Source: Hydrogenovibrio sp. UBA654
GTDB taxonomy: Bacteria > Pseudomonadota > Gammaproteobacteria > Thiomicrospirales > Thiomicrospiraceae
NCBI GenBank assembly: GCA_002299585.1
Contig: DBOE01000082.1
Span: 1 to 20,533 of the forward strand
Direction of reading: 5' to 3'
Length of the DNA: 20,533 nucleotides
Part shown: piece by piece, positions 1 through 8,434 of the stretch
Numbering within the stretch: position 1 is the first letter of the stretch
Layout: each line of letters opens with the position of its first letter
Notes under the pieces: generated by a model
What the model was told of the DNA's origin: nothing
Seen by the model: the letters and a program-made list of their open reading frames with translations, nothing else
Databases searched by the model: none
Translations under genes and position numbers: made by a program

Positions 1-31
1 TCAGAGGCTCCTTAAGGAGGCACTTAATAAC
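1..31 (-). repeat. Palindromic dispersed repeat, copy A
   Basis: This is the first of three near-full copies of a ~31-nt repeat in the window; the others are at 401-432 and 9776-9806. Copy A is in the opposite orientation to them. Read on the minus strand it shares its first 18 bases with the 401-432 copy and 28 of 31 positions with the 9776-9806 copy. The centre (about 7-16) is a palindrome, CTCC-TTAA-GGAG, so the RNA could fold as a hairpin. The copy starts at the window edge and may extend further left. Confidence 0.8.
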
Positions 32-69
32 TAAAATAAATATTAACTAATAATTAAAAGGGCATTGTA

Positions 70-408
70 ATGAATACCGCATCATTTCTAAAAAACTTAG
101 AATTCTCCGATAAAAATGTTGTCATTAAAGCTCTAATTGATAGTGAATTTGGCAAAGAAATTCGCATTGCTTTTAAAAAAGATCAAATCATGAAAGAACA
201 TAAAACTAAATTTCCAATTACCGTAATGACCTTACAAGGAAGTATAGAATTTACTATAGGTGAAGAAAAAATAATTTTAAAACAAGGTGATATTATAGCT
301 GTAGAAGGCAACATCATGCACCAATTAAAAGCCCTAGAAGAATCTATTGTACGCCTAAGCCTACATAAAAACGATAATGTAGCAAGGGTAAAAAATATTG
401 GTTATTAA
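70..408 (+). CDS. Small single-domain cupin protein, function unknown
   Basis: This encodes a 112-residue protein that looks like a single cupin (RmlC-like) beta barrel. Residues about 42-90 show the cupin pattern. The first half has EHKTKFPITVMTLQG and an alternating hydrophobic strand. The second half has GDIIAVEGNIMHQL, the GD...G..H signature of cupin motif 2. One histidine of motif 1 (EHK) and the motif 2 histidine are present, but the full HxH...E metal-binding set is not, so metal binding is uncertain. There is no signal peptide or membrane segment. The ATG start at 70 has AAAAGGG about 8 bases upstream. The stop codon lies inside repeat copy B, and copy A sits about 40 bases before the start, so inverted repeats bracket the gene. 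It lies upstream of proS on the same strand, but nothing links their functions. Substrate and role cannot be assigned. Confidence 0.8.
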   Translation: MNTASFLKNLEFSDKNVVIKALIDSEFGKEIRIAFKKDQIMKEHKTKFPITVMTLQGSIEFTIGEEKIILKQGDIIAVEGNIMHQLKALEESIVRLSLHKNDNVARVKNIGY

Positions 409-432
409 GTGCCTCCTTTAGGAGTCCCATGG
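401..432 (+). repeat. Palindromic dispersed repeat, copy B
   Basis: This is the second copy of the repeat, inverted relative to copy A. Its first 18 bases are identical to copy A, and the second half diverges with one extra base. It contains the last codons and TAA stop of the cupin gene (stop at 406-408). The core GCCTCC-TTTA-GGAGTC can form a short hairpin, so it may act as an end-of-transcript structure for the cupin gene, although no T run follows. Confidence 0.8.
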
Positions 433-482
433 TAGAATATTTAGCTTAAAATTCTCATTAAAATTAAGAGCAATACTACTAC

Positions 483-2195
483 ATGAAAACTTCAAGTTTA
501 TTAATGTCGACTACCCGTGAGACCCCTGCTGATGCAGTTGTTATCAGCCATCAATTAATGTTAAAAGCTGGGTTAATTCGCCTACTTGCTGGTGGTTTAT
601 ATAATTGGTTGCCTCTTGGATTACGAGTTTTACGCAAAGTAGAAAATATTATTCGTGAAGAAATGAATAAAGCACAAGCTCAAGAAATTTTAATGCCCGT
701 AGTACAGCCCATTGAATTATGGCAAGAATCAAAACGAGACGATGAATATGGAGCACAACTTTTAAGAATAAAAGATCGCCATGGACGAGAGTTTATTTTA
801 GGTCCGACTCATGAGGAAGTTATCACCGACCTAGTGCGTAAAGAAATTCATAGCTACAAACAATTACCTATTAATTTCTACCAAATACAAACTAAGTTTC
901 GTGATGAAATTCGCCCTCGTTTTGGAGTAATGCGTTCTCGAGAATTTATAATGAAAGATGCTTATTCATTTCATCTAAACCAAGAATCTCTAGCAGAAAC
1001 CTACCAACAAATGTACGATACTTATTGCAATATATTTACTCGTATAGGTTTAGATTTTAGACCAGTACAAGCAGATACAGGGTCAATAGGCGGCGATCGC
1101 TCACATGAATTTCATGTGCTAGCCGACTCTGGAGAAGATGATATTGCTTTTTCAACTCAATCAGATTTTGCGGCTAACATTGAACTAGCAGAAGCCCTTG
1201 CTCCCTCCAAAAAAAGAGCTGAACCAACGACTAAACTTACCAAAGTTGCAACCCCAAATAAACATAGCATAGAAGAAGTTTGTGATTTTTTACAACTAAA
1301 GAAAAAGAAAATTTTAAAAACTTTATTAGTACAAGGAGCAACAGAAAAATACCCAGTAATTGCTCTAGTTGTGCGTGGAGATCATCAGCTAAATGAAATA
1401 AAAGCCCAAAAATTAGAACTAGTTGGTGAACCATTAACTATGGCAACTGAAGAACAAATACAGCAGGCAGTGGGATGTCAGGCTGGTTCTGTTGGCCCTG
1501 TAAACATAACTATACCTGTTATAGCAGATAGAACGGCAGCTCATTGCTCTGATTTTGTTTGTGGAGCAAACCAAGATGGCTATCATTTAATTGGTGCAAA
1601 TTGGGATAGAGATGCTAACTTAACTATTGTTGCCGATATTCGTAATATAGTAAAGGGTGACCCAAGCCCTTGTGGCAAAGGTAAAATAGAAATTAAATAC
1701 GGTATAGAAGTTGGTCATATATTTCAGTTAGGTAATAAATATTCAACTGCACTAAATGCTAATGTACTCAACGAAAATAGTAGATCACAAACACTAGAAA
1801 TGGGTTGCTACGGCATAGGAGTCACTAGAATAGTTGCCGCAGCTATTGAACAAAACTATGACCACAAGGGTATTATTTGGCCAGAAAGTATTGCACCCTA
1901 CCAAGTATGCATAGTGCCAATGCAAATGCATAAATCACCGCGTACCAAAAAAGCTACTATACAAATTTACAACCAATTAATTGCTATGGGGATAGAAGTA
2001 CTATTAGATGATCGTAAGGAAAGACCTGGGGTAATGTTTAATGATATGGAATTAATTGGTATTCCTCACCGAATAGTAATAGGAGAGCGAGGTCTAGACA
2101 AAGGTGAAATAGAATATAAACACCGTGGTGATGAAAAATCACAGGATATAAATCAGAATGAATTTATGGAATTTTTAACCCGTAAATTAATTTGA
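483..2195 (+). CDS. proS: Proline-tRNA ligase (ProRS), bacterial type
   Basis: This enzyme charges tRNA(Pro) with proline using ATP in the cytoplasm. The 570-residue length matches the E. coli type (about 572). The class II catalytic core is clear: motif 1 lies around residues 50-75, motif 2 is TKFRDEIRPRFGVMRSREF near 139-157, and motif 3 is MGCYGIGVTRIVAAAIEQ near 438-455. Between motifs 2 and 3, roughly residues 230-400, is the bacterial insertion (YbaK-like) editing domain that removes mischarged Ala-tRNA(Pro). The anticodon-binding domain follows from about 470 to the end. The ATG start gives the expected N-terminus MKTSSLLMSTTRETPADA; its upstream ribosome site is weak (AAGAG about 11 bases away). 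The gene runs opposite to der and their 3' ends overlap by 9 bases. Confidence 0.97.
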   Translation: MKTSSLLMSTTRETPADAVVISHQLMLKAGLIRLLAGGLYNWLPLGLRVLRKVENIIREEMNKAQAQEILMPVVQPIELWQESKRDDEYGAQLLRIKDRHGREFILGPTHEEVITDLVRKEIHSYKQLPINFYQIQTKFRDEIRPRFGVMRSREFIMKDAYSFHLNQESLAETYQQMYDTYCNIFTRIGLDFRPVQADTGSIGGDRSHEFHVLADSGEDDIAFSTQSDFAANIELAEALAPSKKRAEPTTKLTKVATPNKHSIEEVCDFLQLKKKKILKTLLVQGATEKYPVIALVVRGDHQLNEIKAQKLELVGEPLTMATEEQIQQAVGCQAGSVGPVNITIPVIADRTAAHCSDFVCGANQDGYHLIGANWDRDANLTIVADIRNIVKGDPSPCGKGKIEIKYGIEVGHIFQLGNKYSTALNANVLNENSRSQTLEMGCYGIGVTRIVAAAIEQNYDHKGIIWPESIAPYQVCIVPMQMHKSPRTKKATIQIYNQLIAMGIEVLLDDRKERPGVMFNDMELIGIPHRIVIGERGLDKGEIEYKHRGDEKSQDINQNEFMEFLTRKLI

Positions 2196-3629
2196 GCGTC
2201 TTTTTGTTTGAGTTTTCTTTTTATTTTTTCTTTTTAAAAAAGTATTTGTAGCCTGTGTTTCTGACTGTCCTCGGCGATGTTTAAAACTTGATTTTTTATT
2301 TTCAAATGGGTTGGTGCTAGTTTTATATTCTATAAATACTGGTGTACCGTCCCATTTAAACGCTTTGCGAAATACGTTTTTTAGATAAGTGGTGTAGGCT
2401 TTTGGCAATTTATCTACTTGATTACCATGAATGATTAATCTTGGTGGATTTATGCCTCCTAAGTGGGCATATCTTAACTTTACTCTTCTGCCACTAATTA
2501 GTGGCGGTTGATGATCTAATACTGCTTGCTCTAGCACTCTATTTAGCTGTGAAGTTGATACTTTTTTCATCACTGCGTGATAAACATTCTTTACGGTTTT
2601 AAAAAGGTCATTTACCCCTGAACCATGCAATGCAGAGATAAGATGTTTTTTGGCATATTCTACAAATTGTAATTTATATTCTAGCTGATGCTTTATTTCT
2701 TTTTTTTGCTCTTTTGAAATACTATCCCACTTATTTACTGCTATCACTAGCCCCCTACCTGATTCTAAAGCTAAGCCTAATAGAGTTAGGTCTTGATCGG
2801 TAATACCTTCTAAACCATCTATAACAAGAATTACTACATTACAAGATTCCATTGCTTCAATAGCTTTGACTATACTAAATTTTTCAATTTTTTGTTTTAT
2901 ATTTTTGCGTCTTCTTACCCCTGCGGTATCTATTAATGTGTATTCTTGACCATTTTTTTCAAAGGGTACAAAAATACTATCTCTAGTTGTACCTGGTAGG
3001 TCAAAAGCTACTAATCTATCTTCTCCAAGTATACGATTAATCAAAGTAGATTTTCCCACATTTGGTCGTCCGATAACCGCTACCCTAACTCCTGGATGAT
3101 CATCTAGGTTAAAAGACTCTTCTGCTCCTTCTGTCATAGCTATATTAGATATAACTATATCTATAGTATTATTTACATTATCACCATGAGCAGAAGAAAT
3201 AACATGGGGTTGACCTAATCCCATTTGAAAAAAATCCGCTGATATTATCTGTGCATCTCTTCCTTCGGATTTATTTACCACTAAATATGTAGGCTTATTA
3301 AAGCGCCTTATATAGCTGGCGACTTCTTCATCAGCAGTTAAAAGTCCTGCCCTACCATCAACTAAAAATAAAACCGCATCAGCCTCTTCAATAGCTAAGT
3401 TAACCTGACTTGCCATTACTGGCTCAACACCCTCCTGTTCACCACTTAAACCACCTGTATCAACAATTATATATGGATGATTTCCTGTCCGTCCTGTACC
3501 ATACTGCCTGTCTCTAGTGAGTCCAGGGTAATCAGCTACAAGAGCATCTCGGCTCCTAGTAAGGCGATTAAATAAGGTAGATTTACCTACATTAGGCCTG
3601 CCTACTATGGCTATAACGGGTTTTTTCAA
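2187..3629 (-). CDS. der: Ribosome-assembly GTPase Der (EngA), double G domain
   Basis: Der is an essential GTPase with two tandem G domains that assists assembly of the 50S ribosomal subunit. The 480-residue protein has GRPNVGKSTL twice, near residues 10 and 187. It has DTGG and DTAG switch-region motifs in the two domains and NKWD in the second. The first domain carries NKSE in place of NKxD, a change common in this family. A C-terminal KH-like domain spans about 355-440, followed by a lysine/arginine-rich tail typical of gammaproteobacterial Der. The start is TTG: there is no in-frame ATG between it and the upstream in-frame stop, and it gives the standard MKKPVIAIVGRPNVGKS N-terminus. AAGAG lies 8 bases upstream. 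It is the last gene of the minus-strand run, 74 bases after bamB, and converges on proS. Confidence 0.97.
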   Translation of the reverse strand: MKKPVIAIVGRPNVGKSTLFNRLTRSRDALVADYPGLTRDRQYGTGRTGNHPYIIVDTGGLSGEQEGVEPVMASQVNLAIEEADAVLFLVDGRAGLLTADEEVASYIRRFNKPTYLVVNKSEGRDAQIISADFFQMGLGQPHVISSAHGDNVNNTIDIVISNIAMTEGAEESFNLDDHPGVRVAVIGRPNVGKSTLINRILGEDRLVAFDLPGTTRDSIFVPFEKNGQEYTLIDTAGVRRRKNIKQKIEKFSIVKAIEAMESCNVVILVIDGLEGITDQDLTLLGLALESGRGLVIAVNKWDSISKEQKKEIKHQLEYKLQFVEYAKKHLISALHGSGVNDLFKTVKNVYHAVMKKVSTSQLNRVLEQAVLDHQPPLISGRRVKLRYAHLGGINPPRLIIHGNQVDKLPKAYTTYLKNVFRKAFKWDGTPVFIEYKTSTNPFENKKSSFKHRRGQSETQATNTFLKRKNKKKTQTKRRSN

Positions 3630-3675
3630 CTTTTTTGCTCTTAATTTTATATTTTGTATGATTTACTGATCATAG

Positions 3676-3698
3676 AAAAATAAGCTATTATTATTTTT
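3676..3698 (-). other. AT-only stem-loop between bamB and der
   Basis: In the 74-base gap between bamB and der there is a perfect 8-bp stem made only of A and T (AAAAATAA / TTATTTTT) around a 7-base loop. It could be a weak terminator or attenuator for the upstream operon, but the lack of GC pairs makes it weak and chance is possible in AT-rich DNA. No clear separate promoter for der was recognised. Confidence 0.3.
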
Positions 3699-3703
3699 AA
3701 TAA

Positions 3704-4921
3704 CTAATTATTAACTCTGTAATTTTTTACCTTATAGACAGAAATATAGCCTTGAGAATCCATCATAAATATTTGTGAATTTACTACTAAAACTCTAATG
3801 GCTTGCTGCGAGAAACTTTCAGGGGCTTTATATTTTGCTCTTGCTATTTGTGTGCCGTTTAGCTTATCAATCCAATGAAAATAACCCAAACCATCTGCTA
3901 AGAATAAATATTTATCTTCATAAAAGGCTAAATCTGCTAACTGACGATATTTGAAGTTTGCTTGCTTCCAACGCATTGTGCCATTTAATAAATCATAAGC
4001 TCTTAACACATCATCTTCATCAACTAAATATAATGCGTTGTCATCCACTATAAAATTTTGATGTCCTGAGACTTCTTTTGCCCAAAATAAACTACCATTG
4101 TATAGATTTATTGCTGCTAGTTTTCCACGGTAACCTAGTGCATATAATATTCCATTTTTAACCACTAGCTCTGCCTGTAAATCTACAAGTTTTTCAATAT
4201 CAGTTCTTCCTTTTGGGACTAGTATTTGAGTTTGCCACTTTGATTCACCAGTTATAGCATCAATAGCTTCAACCTTACCAGTTTCCCAGCCTACATAAAT
4301 AGTGCCTTCATAATAGGTTATTGGTGCTATTCCCCTTAAAGATAGTTTTGGTAATTGGTGATCAATCACCCAATTTATTTTGCCCGTTATTATATTTAAT
4401 GAATATAGTTTACCATCTACAGTTCGTGTATAAACAGTATTATTTATAGTGTCATCATCTGCCAATACGGTACTACTTAATACTTCACTAGATAGTTCTG
4501 TTTTCCATAAAATATTGCCATTTTTAGCATTTAACAACATTAAATTTGCTTTAGATGTGCCGATGATTAAGCTTTTTTTTGCCAAAACTGGACCTGAGGT
4601 AATTGATTCGTTAAATTCTCTTCGCCAATCTACTTGACTGCTCCAAAAGCCTTTATCTGCTATAAAGGCAGAGGTTACTAATCCATTCAAATTTGCAAAA
4701 TATAAATTTTTCTTACTTAGGGTAAGAAGCAGACCTTCACTATCCGCATGGCTAAGGTTACTTGAACTCAATTGCCACTGTAAATCAACAGAATAAGGCG
4801 ATATTATATTCATCTTAACTAAAGAAGTCGGAACTCTAACTTTTTTTGGTTGCGTACAGGATTGTAGAATAATTAAAACTATCAGTACAAAAGACTTTAA
4901 AATAATAAACCTATTAAGCAT
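3704..4921 (-). CDS. bamB: Outer-membrane assembly lipoprotein BamB
   Basis: BamB is the beta-propeller lipoprotein of the BAM complex, which inserts beta-barrel proteins into the outer membrane. The 405-residue protein starts with a hydrophobic signal sequence (about residues 7-20) ending in a lipobox, LQSC, so Cys22 is the likely lipidated residue of the mature protein. The rest consists of repeated PQQ/propeller blades: segments such as GNILWKTEL, GKINWVIDH, GESKWQTQI, GSLFWAKEV and GTMRWKQAN recur every ~40 residues with the Trp expected at each blade. The length is close to E. coli BamB (392). The ATG start lies 3 bases after the yfgM stop, and the yfgM-bamB-der order is the classic gammaproteobacterial one, which supports the assignment despite modest sequence conservation. 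Confidence 0.93.
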   Translation of the reverse strand: MLNRFIILKSFVLIVLIILQSCTQPKKVRVPTSLVKMNIISPYSVDLQWQLSSSNLSHADSEGLLLTLSKKNLYFANLNGLVTSAFIADKGFWSSQVDWRREFNESITSGPVLAKKSLIIGTSKANLMLLNAKNGNILWKTELSSEVLSSTVLADDDTINNTVYTRTVDGKLYSLNIITGKINWVIDHQLPKLSLRGIAPITYYEGTIYVGWETGKVEAIDAITGESKWQTQILVPKGRTDIEKLVDLQAELVVKNGILYALGYRGKLAAINLYNGSLFWAKEVSGHQNFIVDDNALYLVDEDDVLRAYDLLNGTMRWKQANFKYRQLADLAFYEDKYLFLADGLGYFHWIDKLNGTQIARAKYKAPESFSQQAIRVLVVNSQIFMMDSQGYISVYKVKNYRVNN

Positions 4922-4924
4922 AAA

Positions 4925-5566
4925 TTATTTTGCCAAATCATCAAGTTGTAATTGAGATAAACTTATTAAACTAGCTGTTGCTTTTTTATTGACTACAACT
5001 TTGTTTAACAAAGTAACGGCGGTATCAGTGTTGCTATTTTTAAGCTCAACCATTGCCTTAGCATAGGAAAACCTTGCCTTTTCTGTACTAGATAATTTAT
5101 TTTCATTTATACTTGTTAAAATTTTATCCGCTTCATCCATCTTATCTAAATCAATAAACAGATTAACTAGTCTTAGTTTTGCCACTAAAGCTAAAGGAGC
5201 ATCTGTTGAATTTTTAACAACCCATTGCAAATTTTGAATTGCTTCATCGGTTTTATTTTGTTGTAAATGATATTTAGCTAATAATAATGAAACTCCAACA
5301 GAATAAGGGCTTTTAGGTTGTTCTTGAACCAGCTTAATGCCTTCACGTGCAATTTCTCCAAAACTACCTTGTTCCAAACTAGTACTCATTACACTAAATA
5401 TTGTAGATGCCCTTTGGGCTTTTACTTTCTTATCTTGTTGATAGTAGTTCCAACCTAGCCAAGCTAAAGATACGACTAGTATGCTGCTTATTAATTGTTT
5501 TGAATTTTTGTTCCACCACTCTTTAATGGCGACTATTTGTTCTTCTTCCGTCTCGTAACGACTCAT
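4925..5566 (-). CDS. yfgM: YfgM-like membrane-anchored TPR protein
   Basis: This belongs to the YfgM / UPF0070 family, inner-membrane proteins that in E. coli associate with SecYEG and the periplasmic chaperone PpiD. The 213-residue protein starts with the family signature YETEEEQIVAIKEWWNKN, followed by one membrane segment (about residues 25-42) and a periplasmic part made of TPR-like helical repeats, for example LLLAKYHLQQNKTDEAIQNL and ARFSYAKAMVELKNSNTDTA. The length is near that of the E. coli protein (206). It lies 19 bases after hisS and 3 bases before bamB, the same neighbours as in E. coli. The ATG has a GAGA site 8 bases upstream. Confidence 0.93.
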   Translation of the reverse strand: MSRYETEEEQIVAIKEWWNKNSKQLISSILVVSLAWLGWNYYQQDKKVKAQRASTIFSVMSTSLEQGSFGEIAREGIKLVQEQPKSPYSVGVSLLLAKYHLQQNKTDEAIQNLQWVVKNSTDAPLALVAKLRLVNLFIDLDKMDEADKILTSINENKLSSTEKARFSYAKAMVELKNSNTDTAVTLLNKVVVNKKATASLISLSQLQLDDLAK

Positions 5567-5585
5567 ATTTATATTCTCTTTGTAT

Positions 5586-6857
5586 TTAATTAAAAATATT
5601 GGCTACTTTAGCATTTAATTCTGACCATGCAATAGTTTCTTGATCTTTTTTTATCCTTAAATATTTTATTGCTATAGTTCTATTATTTACTTCATCTTCT
5701 GCTAAAATAAGAGCAATTGTAGCACCTGATTTATCCGCTTTTTTAAACTGGCTTTTAAAACTTCCTCCACCACAATTCATAATAATTTTAAGGTTTTTAT
5801 TTTCATCTCGAAGCGACTCTATCATTGCCATACCAAGTCTTAGAGCAGAATCTCCAACTAGTACCATAAAAATATCTGACTGTACTTCTGTATCGAGAAT
5901 ATCCTTGTCCATTATTAAGGCCATTATCCTTTCCAAACCCATTGCAAAACCGCTTGCTGGAACATGCTTGCCTCCAATCTGTTCTACTAGAGAGTCATAC
6001 CTACCTCCTGCACAAACCGTCCCCTGTGCTCCTAGCTCTGTAGTTACCCATTCAAATACAGTTTTATTGTAGTAATCTAAACCTCTAACTAAATTAGGGT
6101 TTACCACATATTTAATACCTGCATCATCTAAATAACCTTTTAATAGCTCAAAGTGTTCTTTACAATCTTGGTCTAGATAATCAATTAATTTTGGTGCCTG
6201 AGCAACAATTTCTTTTAAATCAGGGTTTTTAGTATCTAAAATTCTTAATGGGTTTGTTTCTAATCTACGTTTACTATCTTCATCTAACTGATCTTTAACA
6301 TTTGTTAAATAATTTACTAGTTTAACTTGGTATTTTTGTCTTGTTCGCTCGCTACCTAATGAGTTTATCTGCAATTGAAGATTATCCAGCCCTAAATTAT
6401 CCCATAACCTTGCGGTTAAAAAAATAAGTTCAGCATCTATATCGGCAGTAGCTATACCAAACACCTCTACTCCAAACTGTTGAAACTGGCGATAACGACC
6501 TCTTTGAGGGCGCTCATAACGAAACATTGACCCAGTATAATATAGTTTTTGTTGTTGATTATGAATTAAGCCATTTTGAATAACAGCCCTTACACAACCC
6601 GCGGTACCTTCTGGTCTAAGGGTTAGGCTATCACCACTTCTATCAATAAAAGTGTACATTTCTTTTTCAACAATATCAGTAATTTCTCCAATTGTTCGGG
6701 CAAATAATTCTGTTTTTTCTACAATAGGCAAGCTAATAGATTGGTAGCCATATTGCTTTAATACTGCTTTTGCAGTAACCACTATATAATCTAAAGTAGC
6801 TGAACTTTCACCATAGTAATCATTCATTCCTCTAATTGCAGAAATTTGTTTTGGCAT
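5586..6857 (-). CDS. hisS: Histidine-tRNA ligase (HisRS)
   Basis: This class II synthetase charges tRNA(His) in the cytoplasm. The length of 423 residues matches the E. coli enzyme (424). Motif 1 lies in the first 60 residues, LRPEGTAGCVRA near 79-90 contacts substrate, and motif 2 is FRYERPQRGRYRQF near 112-125. The histidine-specific motif RGLDYYNKTVFEW lies near 259-271, and motif 3 (GFAMGLERIMALI) near 306-318. The C-terminal anticodon-binding domain spans about 330-420. The ATG start gives the standard MPKQISAIRGMNDY N-terminus. It is 38 bases after rodZ. In E. coli ispG sits between these two genes; here ispG is absent from the locus. Confidence 0.97.
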   Translation of the reverse strand: MPKQISAIRGMNDYYGESSATLDYIVVTAKAVLKQYGYQSISLPIVEKTELFARTIGEITDIVEKEMYTFIDRSGDSLTLRPEGTAGCVRAVIQNGLIHNQQQKLYYTGSMFRYERPQRGRYRQFQQFGVEVFGIATADIDAELIFLTARLWDNLGLDNLQLQINSLGSERTRQKYQVKLVNYLTNVKDQLDEDSKRRLETNPLRILDTKNPDLKEIVAQAPKLIDYLDQDCKEHFELLKGYLDDAGIKYVVNPNLVRGLDYYNKTVFEWVTTELGAQGTVCAGGRYDSLVEQIGGKHVPASGFAMGLERIMALIMDKDILDTEVQSDIFMVLVGDSALRLGMAMIESLRDENKNLKIIMNCGGGSFKSQFKKADKSGATIALILAEDEVNNRTIAIKYLRIKKDQETIAWSELNAKVANIFN

Positions 6858-6895
6858 ATTATTTTAATCACTCTTAAGTTTAAATATATTTCAGG

Positions 6896-7273
6896 CTAGG
6901 GTTTTGATAAAAACTCAAAAATTACTATGCTTAACAAAATAACTAAAAATATAATTATTTTCATTTTTGTTCTAGTTAGGAAAGGCTGTTTATTAAAAGG
7001 AATTTCAATATCAAACAAATCCGAGCTGACCTTATCAGCATTATAAAAAGCAATCGCAAACCTTTCTTCTGGCAACTTTAAGAGAGATAAATAATTTCTT
7101 AAATAACCTCTTTGGAAAGTAGAAAGGTCTTGTAAATTAACCTCATAATGTTCAAAAAACTTAATGTTTTGTTCTGAAATTTTTAATTTTTCAGACACTT
7201 CATTAATGGAAAAGCCTAAGCTTTCTCTTTTTAGTTTAATTATTGAAGCCAAATCTTCTTCCACTTCACTCAT
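6896..7273 (-). CDS. rodZ: Short RodZ-like protein (HTH plus one membrane segment)
   Basis: RodZ links the MreB cytoskeleton to the cell-wall elongation machinery in rod-shaped bacteria. This protein has only 125 residues against about 330 in E. coli. It keeps the N-terminal RodZ-type helix-turn-helix domain (residues about 8-75, with LKRESLGFSINEVSEKLKIS and the typical YLRNYLSLLKL) and one membrane segment (about 104-121). It ends four residues later at FLSKP, so the periplasmic domain is missing altogether. The gene occupies the rodZ position between rlmN (18 bases upstream) and hisS (38 bases downstream). The cytoplasmic domain is the part that binds MreB in other bacteria, so this minimal form could still function, but that is inference. 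The 38 bases after the stop are too short to hide the lost domain. The ATG has AGGA about 9 bases upstream. Confidence 0.85.
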   Translation of the reverse strand: MSEVEEDLASIIKLKRESLGFSINEVSEKLKISEQNIKFFEHYEVNLQDLSTFQRGYLRNYLSLLKLPEERFAIAFYNADKVSSDLFDIEIPFNKQPFLTRTKMKIIIFLVILLSIVIFEFLSKP

Positions 7274-7291
7274 TATTCTTGTTCCTATACT

Positions 7292-8425
7292 TTACTTAAC
7301 TTGTACTGCTTGCAATGTTCTTTTGGTTTTATCCTTTACTTTTCCTGCTAGCTGCCCACATGCGGCATCTATGTCATCTCCTCGAGTGCGCCTTATAGTA
7401 CAAATCAGACCAGCCTTAATCAACAAGTCTTGAAACCTTCTAATCGCATTATTAGACGAGCGTATATAACTCGTACCTACAAAAACATTAAAAGGAATTA
7501 AATTTATTTTACAAGGCAAATCTTTTAATAGCTTAATTAATTGTTGTGCATGCTCGATGCGATCATTAATCTTATCTAGCATAACATATTCTACAGTAAC
7601 ATGCCTTTTACTATGCCCTGACTCTACGTAATTAAATAAAGCGGGCATTAATTCTTCTAATGGGTAACGTTGGTTAATTGGAACTATTTCATCTCTTAAT
7701 TTATTATTAGGAGCATGAAGAGATATAGCTAAGCTAACATCTAAGCTATCTTTAATCCTATTTATTGCTGGCACAACACCTGAGCTACTAATAGTAACCC
7801 TACGTTTTGACAAACCATATGCGTTGTCATCCATTAATATTCTTGCAGAGGGGAAAGTATGGGTTACATTTAAAAGTGGCTCTCCCATACCCATAAAAAC
7901 AACATTAGAAATAATTCTTTGTTCTTTAGGTTTGCAACCTAAAGCCTTATTTGCTACCCACATTTGAGCAATTATCTCCCAGTTTTGAAGATTCCTATTA
8001 AATCCTTGCTTACCTGTCGCACAAAAACTACAGTCTAAAGCACAGCCTACTTGTGAAGAAATACATAAAGTTCCGCGTTCTTTTTCTGGAATAAAAACTA
8101 CTTCAATCGAGTTTTTTTGATCAACTTCAAGTAACCACTTGATTGTTCCATCACTAGATTTTTGTTCAGCAATAATTTTTGGGGTACGAATTATAGCCCT
8201 AAATTTTAGCTTTTCTCTTAAAGCTTTACTCAAGTTAGTCATTTCATCAAAATCACTAATACCGAACTGGTGAATCCACTTCATTACTTGAGTGGAGCGG
8301 AAAGGTTTTTCTCCTATACTAACAAAAAAATCTGCTAAACCTTTTTGATCAAGACCTAATAAATCAGACTTACCATTGTAAACGGCAGTAGCATTTTCAA
8401 TAATTTTTTCTTCAACAAAAACCAA
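7292..8425 (-). CDS. rlmN: Dual-specificity 23S rRNA/tRNA (adenine-C2) methyltransferase RlmN
   Basis: RlmN is a radical-SAM enzyme that methylates A2503 of 23S rRNA and A37 of some tRNAs. The 377-residue protein has the radical-SAM cluster CALDCSFC near residues 128-135 and the family motif FMGMGEPLLN near 177. It also has the late cysteine in DDIDAACGQLAG near 357, which carries the transient methyl group in the known mechanism. The start is TTG, with AGGA 7 bases upstream and the ndk stop 9 bases upstream. It sits between ndk and rodZ, as in E. coli. Confidence 0.96.
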   Translation of the reverse strand: MVFVEEKIIENATAVYNGKSDLLGLDQKGLADFFVSIGEKPFRSTQVMKWIHQFGISDFDEMTNLSKALREKLKFRAIIRTPKIIAEQKSSDGTIKWLLEVDQKNSIEVVFIPEKERGTLCISSQVGCALDCSFCATGKQGFNRNLQNWEIIAQMWVANKALGCKPKEQRIISNVVFMGMGEPLLNVTHTFPSARILMDDNAYGLSKRRVTISSSGVVPAINRIKDSLDVSLAISLHAPNNKLRDEIVPINQRYPLEELMPALFNYVESGHSKRHVTVEYVMLDKINDRIEHAQQLIKLLKDLPCKINLIPFNVFVGTSYIRSSNNAIRRFQDLLIKAGLICTIRRTRGDDIDAACGQLAGKVKDKTKRTLQAVQVK

Positions 8426-8434
8426 TTTTAGTTC

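Noticed and set aside
1..432. A CRISPR array or toxin-antitoxin cassette at the left end
   Set aside because: There are only two inverted repeat copies with one cupin gene between them, no regularly spaced direct repeats, and no toxin or antitoxin family features.
409..482. A sigma70 promoter for proS
   Set aside because: A TAGAAT box is present at 433-438, but no -35 box lies at a suitable distance.
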